From CAVRRZ01 sp963723745 (GTDB lineage: Bacteria > Actinomycetota > Actinomycetes > Mycobacteriales > Geodermatophilaceae), in contig CAVRRZ010000004.1 of the NCBI GenBank assembly GCA_963723745.1, positions 310,001-374,000 of the forward strand: a stretch of DNA of 64,000 bases, given 5' to 3'. The stretch's first letter is position 1; each line of letters opens with the position of its first letter. The translations under genes were made by a program, and so were the position numbers. Shown here in pieces: positions 17,147 to 26,247 of this stretch. The notes under the pieces are model-generated. The model did no database searches, was not told where the DNA came from, and was given only the letters and a program-made list of their open reading frames with translations.

Positions 17147-18252
17147 CAGACGTCGTGATCGCCGGTGGTGGCCTCATCGGCTTGTCGGTGGCGTGGCGGT
17201 CGGCGCAGCGAGGCCTGTCGGTGACCGTCGTCGACGACGCTCCCGGTTCGGGCGCCTCCCGTGCGGCGGCGGGGATGCTGGCGCCAGTGACCGAGGCCGC
17301 CTACGGCGAGGAGCCGCTGACGCGGCTGGGCCTGGCCTCGCTGCACCGCTATCCCGGCTTCGTCGCCGAGCTCGCCCAGGCGGGCGGTGTCGAGGTGGAC
17401 CTGCACACCGGGGGGACCTTGGCGGTCGGGTTCGACGAGGACGACGTGCGCGCCCTGAACGCCATGCACTCCTTCCAGCAGGAGCTCGGCCTGGAGGTGG
17501 AGCGGCTGACCGGCAGGGAATCCCGTCGCCGGGAGCCGTCACTGACCCCGCGCGTGCGGGGTGGTGTGCATGTGCCGGGCGACCACTCCGTCGATCCCCG
17601 CGCGTTGCACCGGGCGTTGCTCGCCGCCGCGGCGGCCGCCGGAGTCGACATGGTCCGGTCGCGGATCGAAGCAGTCCGGGCCCAGGCCGGGCGGGCCACC
17701 GGGTTGCAATTGGCCGGTGGCGTGGAAGTCGCCGGTGACGCCGTCGTGCTGGCCCTCGGAGCGTGGAGCGCCGGCCTGCCCGGCGTGCCGCCACTGCCGG
17801 TCCGGCCGGTCAAGGGGCAGATCCTGCGCCTGCGCGGCGCGGCCGGCTTGCTCGCGGGCACGGTCCGCGCGCTGGTCCGGGGCCGGCAGGTGTACCTGGT
17901 GCCCTACGCCGGTGACGGCCTCGTGATCGGCGCGACGGTCGAGGATCGCGGCTACGACGCGGCGGTCACCGCCGGCGGCGTGCACGACCTGCTCCACGAC
18001 GCGATCGACGTGGTCCCCGGGGTCACCGAGCTCGAGCTCGTCGAGACGCTGGCCCGATGGCGTCCCGGTACCGCCGACAACGCGCCGCTGCTGGGGCCGT
18101 CAGCCCTGCCCGGTCTCGTACTGGCCACCGGTCACTACCGCAACGGGGTGCTGCTGACTCCGGTGACCGGCGAGGCGATCGCGGAGCTGCTCGCACGCGG
18201 AGCTCTGCCGGAACTCGCCGCCCCCTTCACCGTCGACCGGTTCCGGAGATGA
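17143..18252 (+). CDS. thiO: Glycine oxidase ThiO
   Basis: 369 residues. FAD-dependent amine oxidase: N-terminal VVIAGGGLIGLSVAW, then SRAAAGMLAP, which is typical of ThiO, and the C-terminal RPGTADNAPLLGPS and ATGHYRNGVLLTPVTGEAIAEL motifs. Oxidises glycine with O2 to the iminoacetate (dehydroglycine) used by ThiG, so this organism uses the aerobic route rather than ThiH. GTG start overlaps the thiE stop by 4 bp; the end overlaps or abuts thiS. Confidence 0.93.
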   Translation: MTDVVIAGGGLIGLSVAWRSAQRGLSVTVVDDAPGSGASRAAAGMLAPVTEAAYGEEPLTRLGLASLHRYPGFVAELAQAGGVEVDLHTGGTLAVGFDEDDVRALNAMHSFQQELGLEVERLTGRESRRREPSLTPRVRGGVHVPGDHSVDPRALHRALLAAAAAAGVDMVRSRIEAVRAQAGRATGLQLAGGVEVAGDAVVLALGAWSAGLPGVPPLPVRPVKGQILRLRGAAGLLAGTVRALVRGRQVYLVPYAGDGLVIGATVEDRGYDAAVTAGGVHDLLHDAIDVVPGVTELELVETLARWRPGTADNAPLLGPSALPGLVLATGHYRNGVLLTPVTGEAIAELLARGALPELAAPFTVDRFRR

Positions 18253-18257
18253 TCGAC

Positions 18258-18458
18258 ATGCAGGTGACCGTCAACGGCGTCCCGACCGTCGTGGAGAAGT
18301 CGGCCACGGTCGCGAGCCTCGTGGCCACGCGTGGTGGGGAGCACCGCCGCGTCGCGGTCGCGGTCAACGGCGAGGTCGTTCCGCGAGGCCGGTGGGACAC
18401 AACCAGGCTGGGCCCCGGCGACATCATCGAGGTGCTCGTGCCCACCGCAGGAGGATGA
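18258..18458 (+). CDS. thiS: Sulfur-carrier protein ThiS
   Basis: 66 residues, beta-grasp fold. MQVTVNG start and a C-terminal GPGDIIEVLVPTAGG ending in the Gly-Gly that is adenylated and turned into the thiocarboxylate. ATG 18258 has GGAG nine bases upstream; an in-frame ATG at 18249 overlaps the thiO stop but has the SD directly against it. No thiF-type activating enzyme is in this cluster, so a MoeB-like E1 elsewhere must serve it. Confidence 0.92.
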   Translation: MQVTVNGVPTVVEKSATVASLVATRGGEHRRVAVAVNGEVVPRGRWDTTRLGPGDIIEVLVPTAGG

Positions 18459-18463
18459 CGACG

Positions 18464-19276
18464 ATGACGACTCACGAACTGGTCCCGGCCCCCGAGCAGC
18501 AGCAGGGCGCCGATCCCTTCGTTCTGGCCGGAGAGACGTTCACCTCGCGGCTGCTGCTCGGCACCGGGGGCGTGCCGAGTCTCGAGGTCCTCGAGCGGGC
18601 GGTCGTCGCCTCCGGTACCGAGCTGGTCACGGTGGCGCTGCGCCGGGTGGAGGCCTCGACCAGCGGAGCGCTGCTGGACGTCCTCGACCGCTGCGGGGTC
18701 CGGCTGCTGCCGAACACGGCCGGCTGCAGGACGGCGAGAGAGGCGGTGCTCACCGCCTCCCTCGCGCGCGAGGCGTTCGACACGTCCTGGGTGAAGCTCG
18801 AGGTGATCGGCGACGAGACGACCCTGCTGCCCGACGCAGTGGAGCTGCTCGACGCCGCCGAGCAGCTCGTCGCCGAGGAGTTCACGGTGCTGGCCTACAC
18901 CAACGACGATCCGATCCTGGGCCGCCGCCTCGCCGACGCCGGCTGCGCCGCCGTCATGCCGCTGGGCTCGCCGATCGGCAGCGGGCTCGGGATCCGCAAC
19001 CCGCACAACATCGCGCTGCTCCGGGAGGTGGTCGACGTGCCGGTGGTGCTCGACGCCGGCATCGGCACGGCCTCGGACGCGGCGCTGGCGATGGAGCTCG
19101 GCTGCGACGCGGTGCTGCTCGCGTCCGCGGTGACGCGGGCTCGTGACCCGGAGCGGATGGCCCTGGCGATGCGCCATGCGGTCGAGGGGGGCCGGCTGGC
19201 CCGCGGCGCCGGGCGGATCCCGCGTCGGTGGCATGCGGAGGCCTCGACGCCGATGGAAGGCCTTCCGGACCTGTGA
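18464..19276 (+). CDS. thiG: Thiazole synthase ThiG
   Basis: 270 residues, TIM barrel. The Schiff-base lysine lies in SWVKLEVIGD; other family motifs are RLLLGTGG, TVALRRVE, LPNTAGCRTAREAV, MPLGSPIGSGLGI, VVLDAGIGTASDAA and AVLLASAV. Forms the thiazole phosphate carboxylate from DXP, dehydroglycine and ThiS thiocarboxylate. ATG 18464 lies nine bases after AGGAGG (18449-18454); the ATG at 18455 touches the SD and is less likely. Overlaps tenI by 4 bp. Confidence 0.94.
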   Translation: MTTHELVPAPEQQQGADPFVLAGETFTSRLLLGTGGVPSLEVLERAVVASGTELVTVALRRVEASTSGALLDVLDRCGVRLLPNTAGCRTAREAVLTASLAREAFDTSWVKLEVIGDETTLLPDAVELLDAAEQLVAEEFTVLAYTNDDPILGRRLADAGCAAVMPLGSPIGSGLGIRNPHNIALLREVVDVPVVLDAGIGTASDAALAMELGCDAVLLASAVTRARDPERMALAMRHAVEGGRLARGAGRIPRRWHAEASTPMEGLPDL

Positions 19277-19860
19277 GTCTGCCTCGTCTGCTGGTGCTGA
19301 CCGACCGGTCGCAATGCGCCGGGGGGCTCGTCGACGCGGTGGCCGCAGCCGTCGACAACGGCGCCCGCGCGGTTGTGCTCCGGGAGAAGGACCTGCCCGC
19401 CCATGAGCGGGATCGTCTCGCCGAACGACTGCGCGCCCTGCTCGACCCGATCGGCGGCGTGCTGGTGCGCGCCGGTGCTGCGGGAAGCGCCGGCGCCGGT
19501 GCCGTTCATCTGGCCGCGAACGACCCCGTGCCACAGCCCCGTCCGGCTCTGGTCGGGCGCTCCTGCCACTCGGTGGACGAACTGAGACGGGCGAAGGCCG
19601 AGGGCTGCGATTACGTGATGCTCTCCCCGGTGTTCCCCACGACCTCCAAGCCCGGCTACGGACCCGCCCTGGGCCTGGAGGGGCTGGCCTCATTGGCCGC
19701 CGTCGCCCCGCCCGTCTACGCGCTGGGCGGGATCCGGCCGGCCGACGTCCCCGGCTGCGTGACCGCCGGCGCCCGGGGCGTCGCCGTCATGGGCTCGATC
19801 ATGCGCGACCCCGGGATCGTTCCCGCGTACCTGGCCGCGCTGGAGGAGACGGCCGCGTGA
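19273..19860 (+). CDS. tenI: TenI-like protein, probable thiazole tautomerase
   Basis: 195 residues, ThiE/TenI superfamily. Keeps VVLREKDLP, GRSCHS and SPVFPTTSKPGYGPALG, ending in YALGGI and GVAVMGSI. The ThiE ND motif that binds magnesium and pyrophosphate is absent (GVLVRAG stands at that strand), and a bona fide ThiE is encoded upstream. That favours the TenI role, aromatising the thiazole carboxylate made by ThiG, over a second thiamine-phosphate synthase. GTG start overlaps the thiG stop; its own stop overlaps thiD. Confidence 0.8.
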   Translation: MSLPRLLVLTDRSQCAGGLVDAVAAAVDNGARAVVLREKDLPAHERDRLAERLRALLDPIGGVLVRAGAAGSAGAGAVHLAANDPVPQPRPALVGRSCHSVDELRRAKAEGCDYVMLSPVFPTTSKPGYGPALGLEGLASLAAVAPPVYALGGIRPADVPGCVTAGARGVAVMGSIMRDPGIVPAYLAALEETAA

Positions 19861-20675
19861 CGCCTCCCGTCGCGCTCACCATCGCCGGCTCGGACCCCAG
19901 TGGCGGCGCCGGTATCCAGGCCGACCTCAAGACGTTCGCCGCGCTCGGCGTCTTCGGCACCTGCGCCATCACCGCGCTCACCGCCCAGAACACCCTCGGC
20001 GTCCGTGGCGTCCACGCCGTGCCGGCCGACTTCGTGGTCGCGCAGGTCGACGCGGTGCTCGACGACATCGCCGTCGCGGCGGTGAAGACCGGGATGCTCG
20101 CGACGGCCGAGATCGTGCAGGCCGTGGCCGGACTCGCCGCCGCCGGCCGGCTGCCCCGGCTGGTCGTCGATCCGGTGATGGTGTCCTCCAGCGGCCACCG
20201 GCTGCTCGAGCCGCAGGCGGAGCGGCTGTACGTGGAGGCGTTGCTGCCGCATGCTGCCGTGCTGACGCCGAACCTCCGCGAGGCCGAGGTTCTGCTCGGC
20301 ACCGCCATCGGCTCGCTCGGCGAACAGCGGGAGGCGGCGCGGGCCCTCGGCGAACTCGGCCCGGGCGTGGTCGTGGTCAAGGGAGGCCACGCGGTCGCCG
20401 ACACGGTCGAAGAAGCGGTCGACGTCGTCTGGGACGGCAGGTCGATCCACGAGCTCCGCACGCCGCGGATCGACACCGCCAATAACCACGGCACCGGCTG
20501 CACCTTCGCCTCCGCCACGGCCGCGGCCCTGGCCAAGGACAGCGACGTCCGTGCGGCGATCCAGGGCGCCAAGACGTACGTCTCGCGGGCGATCGCGGCC
20601 GGCGCGCCCTGGCGGATCGGCCAGGGACACGGCCCGCTCGACCACTTCGGCTGGGCCGCGGTCCGGTCGCGGTGA
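19857..20675 (+). CDS. thiD: Hydroxymethylpyrimidine/phosphomethylpyrimidine kinase ThiD
   Basis: 272 residues, ribokinase fold. N-terminal TIAGSDPSGGAGIQADLKTF, GMLATAEIV, DPVMVSSSGHRLL, TPNLREAEVLLG, VVKGGH and the C-terminal anion-hole motif NNHGTGCTFASA. Phosphorylates HMP twice to HMP-PP. GTG start overlaps the TenI stop (GTGA). Last gene before the second riboswitch; no terminator is obvious in the short gap. Confidence 0.94.
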   Translation: MTPPVALTIAGSDPSGGAGIQADLKTFAALGVFGTCAITALTAQNTLGVRGVHAVPADFVVAQVDAVLDDIAVAAVKTGMLATAEIVQAVAGLAAAGRLPRLVVDPVMVSSSGHRLLEPQAERLYVEALLPHAAVLTPNLREAEVLLGTAIGSLGEQREAARALGELGPGVVVVKGGHAVADTVEEAVDVVWDGRSIHELRTPRIDTANNHGTGCTFASATAAALAKDSDVRAAIQGAKTYVSRAIAAGAPWRIGQGHGPLDHFGWAAVRSR

Positions 20676-20723
20676 GGCACGCGCGACGAACGCCCCCACC
20701 AGGCGCTGTCCGGGCGTTGACCT

Positions 20724-20729
20724 AGACTC
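20724..20729 (+). promoter_or_regulatory. Candidate -10 element for thiC
   Basis: TAGACT (TAnnnT) lies a few bases before the second TPP aptamer, so transcription would begin at about the aptamer's first base. No clear -35 is visible. Transcription read-through from thiD is also possible. Confidence 0.35.
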
Positions 20730-20734
20730 GCCGA

Positions 20735-20830
20735 CGCCACCGCGGGAGCCCGGCGTACCGGGCTGAGAAGACGGCTGATCGGCCGCTGACCGCCACAACC
20801 TGATCCGGTTCGTACCGGCGTAGGGAGGGG
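20735..20830 (+). promoter_or_regulatory. TPP riboswitch (THI element) of thiC
   Basis: Aptamer pieces in order: GCGGGAGC (20741), CCGGGCTGAGA (20757), a longer P3 arm, then CCGCCACAACCTGATCCGGTTCGTACCGGCGTAGGGAG. The 3' end GGGAGGGG (20823-20830) is itself the Shine-Dalgarno sequence for the TTG start at 20838, so TPP binding could directly mask translation initiation. This differs from the thiE riboswitch, which has 120 bases between aptamer and start. Confidence 0.94.
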
Positions 20831-20837
20831 ATTTCCC

Positions 20838-22578
<1,741 letters not shown>

Positions 22579-22582
22579 CGGG

Positions 22583-24337
22583 ATGCCCGAGGGCGGGCGG
22601 GTCTGGCCGCGGCCGGTGCCGCTCGTCGGCGACGGGACGGCGGCCTCGGAGCGGGCCGCCGATCCCAGCGGTTGGGCGCTGGGATCGGCGGCCCGGGCCG
22701 GGTTGTACGAGACGATCGGTGCTCGGCGCGACGTCCGCCGGTTCCGGCCCGATCCGGTGCCCGATGAGGTGGTGACGCGGGTGCTCGGCGCCGCGCACGC
22801 GGCCCCATCGGTCGGGCACAGCCAACCGTGGCGGTTCCTGCTCGTCCGGGACCCCGAGCTGCGTGACCGGGCGGCGGTCCTCACCGACCGGGAGCGGCTG
22901 CGGCAGGCCGCGCTCCTGGAGGAGGACGCCGCCCGCCGCCTGCTCGACCTGCAGCTGGAAGGCGTGCGCGAGGCGCCACTCGGGGTGGTCGTCTGCTGTG
23001 ACCGCCGGGTGCCGGCGGCCGGCGTCCTCGGCCGGGCCACCTTCCCCGACGCCGACCTGTGGAGTTGCGCGGCGGCGATCCAGAACCTCTGGCTGGCCGC
23101 GCGAGCCGAGGGACTGGGGCTGGGTTGGGTGACCCTGTTCCGGCCCGAGGACCTGGCGGAACTCCTGGGGCTGCCGGACGGCGTCGTCACGCTGGGGTGG
23201 CTCTGCCTGGGATGGCCGGACGAGCGCCCGCCCGGCCCGGGCCTGGAACGGGCCGGTTGGTCGCGCCGCTCGCCGTTGGCCGATGTCGTCGTCGAGAACC
23301 GCTGGCCCGGCGCCGAGGCCCCGGCCGCACCCCCGTCGCGGCTGCGCGCGCCCGGACCGGCCGCGGTGGTGGGGGCCCGGGACCGCGCCGACCGGCTGCT
23401 CACGCCACCGGGGTCGCTCGGCGTGCTCGACCGCGCCGTCGACCGGGTGGTCGCCCTCGGCCATGCCGAGGCCACCAGCGGGATCCTCGTCGTCGCAGCC
23501 GCCGACCACCCCGTCGCCGCGCACGGCGTCTCGGCCTACGACCCCGGGCTGACCCGTGACCTCGTGCTGGCGGCGGTCGCGGGCACCGCGGTCGGGCCCA
23601 CGGCGGCGCAGTCGGCCGGCCTCCTCGGGACGCGGATCATCGACGCGGGCGTCACCGGCGGCCCGGTACCAGGTGCGGCTTCCCTCCGGCCGCTGGGCCC
23701 GCGTGGCGACCTGGTGAACGCGCCGGCCATGACGGCGGCCGACGCCGAACGGCTGGTGGCGGCGGGACGCCGGCTGGGCCGGACCGTGGGTGCGTCGAGC
23801 ATCGTCGCGCTGGGCGAGATCGGCGTCGGCAACACGACCGTCGCCGCCGCCCTCACCTGCGGGCTGCTCGGGACCGACCCGGCCGATGTGACGGGGTTGG
23901 GCTCGGGGGCCGACGCGGCGATCGTCGCGCGCAAGCGCGAGGTGGCGGCGGCCGCAGTCGGTCGCGCGCGCGCGACGGGGCGACCGCTCACCGATCCGGT
24001 GGTGTCCCTCGCCGAGCTGGGCGGACCGGAGTTCGCCGTCCTGGCCGGGCTCGTGCTGGGGGCGGCGGAGACCGGCGCGGCGGTGGTGCTGGACGGCCTC
24101 GCCGTGTCACTGGCCGCCCTCGTGGCCGTGCGCCTGGAGCCGGGGGTGCAGGCGTCCCTCATCGCCGGTCAACGCAGCCGCGAACGCGGGCACGCGCTCG
24201 TCCTGGCCGACCTCGGCTGCGAACCGCTGCTCGACCTGCGCATGCGGGCGGGCGAGGGGGCCGGTGCCGCGCTCGCGGCCGGGCTCCTCCTGGCCGGGTT
24301 GCACGTACGACGGCACGCGGCCCGCGTGGACCGTTGA
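22583..24337 (+). CDS. BluB-CobT fusion: DMB synthase / nicotinate-nucleotide-DMB phosphoribosyltransferase
   Basis: 584 residues. Residues about 40-245 are BluB (RRDVRRFRP at 48-56, APSVGHSQPWRF at 74-85, AIQNLWLAARAEGLGLGWV, LCLG, GW..RSPL), the flavin destructase that cuts FMNH2 to 5,6-dimethylbenzimidazole. Residues about 275-584 are CobT (TPPGSLGVLD, HPVAAHGVSAY, EIGVGNTT, GLGSGAD, and RAGEGAGAAL with the catalytic Glu at 558), which makes alpha-ribazole phosphate. DMB would thus be made and activated by one polypeptide. It begins 4 bp after thiC with little SD, so it is probably co-transcribed and coupled to thiC and indirectly under the TPP riboswitch. Confidence 0.92.
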   Translation: MPEGGRVWPRPVPLVGDGTAASERAADPSGWALGSAARAGLYETIGARRDVRRFRPDPVPDEVVTRVLGAAHAAPSVGHSQPWRFLLVRDPELRDRAAVLTDRERLRQAALLEEDAARRLLDLQLEGVREAPLGVVVCCDRRVPAAGVLGRATFPDADLWSCAAAIQNLWLAARAEGLGLGWVTLFRPEDLAELLGLPDGVVTLGWLCLGWPDERPPGPGLERAGWSRRSPLADVVVENRWPGAEAPAAPPSRLRAPGPAAVVGARDRADRLLTPPGSLGVLDRAVDRVVALGHAEATSGILVVAAADHPVAAHGVSAYDPGLTRDLVLAAVAGTAVGPTAAQSAGLLGTRIIDAGVTGGPVPGAASLRPLGPRGDLVNAPAMTAADAERLVAAGRRLGRTVGASSIVALGEIGVGNTTVAAALTCGLLGTDPADVTGLGSGADAAIVARKREVAAAAVGRARATGRPLTDPVVSLAELGGPEFAVLAGLVLGAAETGAAVVLDGLAVSLAALVAVRLEPGVQASLIAGQRSRERGHALVLADLGCEPLLDLRMRAGEGAGAALAAGLLLAGLHVRRHAARVDR

Positions 24338-24364
24338 CCTTTTCCTTCCGGCCCCGCTACGACG

Positions 24365-25045
24365 TCACCTCGACCGTGCGACCTCCTCTGCTGAGTCCGT
24401 CGCCTCGCGCGGCCCCGGCACGCCGGCGCCGGCTGCCAGCGGCGAGTACAGCCGGGGCTGCCGGAGGTCGACGAAGTCGAGCGGCTCCGGGCTGAGGGCC
24501 ATGAGCTGCTCCATGACCGCCTGCACCTCCGGCGGAACCTCCTTGCGCTCGCCCTCGCGGGCCTCGGCCTCGGAGGTGAAGTAGATGACCTGGGCCCACC
24601 GGTCCGGCTCGTGGTTGATCATCACGCTGCCGAGGATCTCGGGTCGGAGGTCCGCCATCTCCTCGGTGGACAGCTGGGCGACGAGCTCCTTGGCCCGCTC
24701 CCGGTCGGTGACCCGGCCCTGCATCACCTGCACGAACCCGGCCCGGTCCGGATCTCCGGTCAGGTCGACCTCGACGTCCTCGCTGTCGGCGAAGGTCACC
24801 TCGCCGTCGAAGTGCCGCTGCGTCTCCTCCCACCAGCGGGACTGCTCCGGGCGCTCGGAGTTGCGTGCCGCGGCCTCGGCCGACTCGAAGCGGGCCACGG
24901 CCACGAATCGGCCGTCGTCGGCGACCCCGACCGTGCTGCCCAGCCAGCCGATCGAGCCCGGCTGCAGCTCCTCCACCCACGTGTCCAGCGCCGCCCGTAC
25001 CGCCTCGGCGTCCGACGTCCTTCCCTGGATCAGCTGAACGAACAT
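24365..25045 (-). CDS. Duplicated dimeric alpha/beta-barrel domain protein, function unknown
   Basis: 226 residues from ATG 25045, preceded by GGGAGG. Two tandem ferredoxin-like repeats: residues 1-95 open with FVQLIQGRTSDAEAVRAAL and residues 100-190 with FVQVMQGRVTDRERAKELV. Each resembles the antibiotic-monooxygenase/DABB fold. The internal duplication probably forms a pseudo-dimer. No catalytic motif or enzyme name can be assigned. Convergent with bluB-cobT, 27 bp apart. Confidence 0.75.
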   Translation of the reverse strand: MFVQLIQGRTSDAEAVRAALDTWVEELQPGSIGWLGSTVGVADDGRFVAVARFESAEAAARNSERPEQSRWWEETQRHFDGEVTFADSEDVEVDLTGDPDRAGFVQVMQGRVTDRERAKELVAQLSTEEMADLRPEILGSVMINHEPDRWAQVIYFTSEAEAREGERKEVPPEVQAVMEQLMALSPEPLDFVDLRQPRLYSPLAAGAGVPGPREATDSAEEVARSR

Positions 25046-25191
25046 GGCGAGCCTCCCGGCGCCGTCGTCGGCCCCCGTGGGAAGTCCAACGCTAGGGCTC
25101 ACGGCGCGGTCGCGGGAGCCGGTCCGGCGCGGTCCGTAACGGAATCCGACAGCATGTCGCGACGGTGGAGCGCCGGGCTCACCGGCCAGCG

Positions 25192-26145
25192 TCAGGCGAC
25201 CTCGACGACGACCTTGCCCCGCGCTCGGCCCTCGCCCACGTGCGCCAGCGCCGCGGCGGTCTCCTCGAGCCGGTAGGTGCGGTCGATGTGGATCGCCACC
25301 TCGCCGGCTGCGCAGAGGTCGGCCAGCGGCACGAAATGGCTCGGCCCCTCCTTCACGGCGAGCACCCCGATCCGGCGGCCGGTCACCCGTCCCGCAGCCG
25401 CACCGACGGTGAGCACTCGCACCAGGGCGGGCACGGAGCCGCCGACGCACCGGTAACGCCCGCCCGGTGCCAGGGCCCGGCGAAGGGCGAACACCGAGCG
25501 GTGCGCGACCAGGTCCAGGACGAGGTCGTACGGCCCGTGGCGGGTGAAGTCCTCGCGCTGGTAGTCGAGGACGTCGTCCGCCCCGACCGCCCGCATGTGC
25601 TCGAGCTTGCCGGCGTTGTCCACGCCGGTCACGTGCGCGCCGAGCCGCTTGGCCAGCTGGATCGCGAACGTGCCCGAACCTCCCCCACCACCGTTCACGA
25701 GCACCCGCTGACCCACCGCGGCGCCGGCGGTCCCCTGCAGCGCGATCGCGCCCGCCTGAGGAATGGTCGACGCCTGCGCGACGGTCAGGCCGGCCGGCCT
25801 GCGGGCGAGCGCGGATTCCGGGACGACGGCGTACTCGGCGAAACCGCCCTTGAGCAGCAAGTTGTCGCCGTACACCTCGTCACCGGGCCGGAAACCGGTC
25901 ACGCCGGCACCGACCGCGTCCACGGTCCCCGCGACGTCCGAGCCGAGCGTCGGCCGCGCCGGCGAGCGGAGCCCACCCAGGCGTGCGTAGAGCGGGGAGC
26001 CGGTCAGGCACTCCCAGTCGCTGAGGTTGACCGACGTGACCGCCACCCGCAGCCGCACCTGTCCGGCGGCCGGGACGGGCGTCGGCACCTCCTCCACCCG
26101 CAGCACGTCGGGCGGTCCGTACCTGTCGTGGACGACCGCGCGCAC
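25192..26145 (-). CDS. NADP-dependent quinone-reductase-like oxidoreductase (MDR superfamily)
   Basis: 317 residues. GroES-like N-terminus (MRAVVHDRYGPPDVLRVEEVP, then TLGSDVAGTVDAVGAGV) and a Rossmann domain with VNGGGGGSGTFAIQLAKRLGA near 145-165. The structural and catalytic zinc ligands of alcohol dehydrogenases are absent, so this is the zinc-free quinone oxidoreductase type. Reduces quinones or enones with NADPH; substrate unknown. Not obviously in an operon with its neighbours. Confidence 0.85.
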   Translation of the reverse strand: MRAVVHDRYGPPDVLRVEEVPTPVPAAGQVRLRVAVTSVNLSDWECLTGSPLYARLGGLRSPARPTLGSDVAGTVDAVGAGVTGFRPGDEVYGDNLLLKGGFAEYAVVPESALARRPAGLTVAQASTIPQAGAIALQGTAGAAVGQRVLVNGGGGGSGTFAIQLAKRLGAHVTGVDNAGKLEHMRAVGADDVLDYQREDFTRHGPYDLVLDLVAHRSVFALRRALAPGGRYRCVGGSVPALVRVLTVGAAAGRVTGRRIGVLAVKEGPSHFVPLADLCAAGEVAIHIDRTYRLEETAAALAHVGEGRARGKVVVEVA

Positions 26146-26247
26146 CGGAGCTCAACCCGACCGTCGAGCCGGCACGCACACCATGCGAACGATCGTCCCG
26201 GACGAGAGGCCTGCCCGGCGAGGCATTCGGCCGCGGCCCGGAACGGC

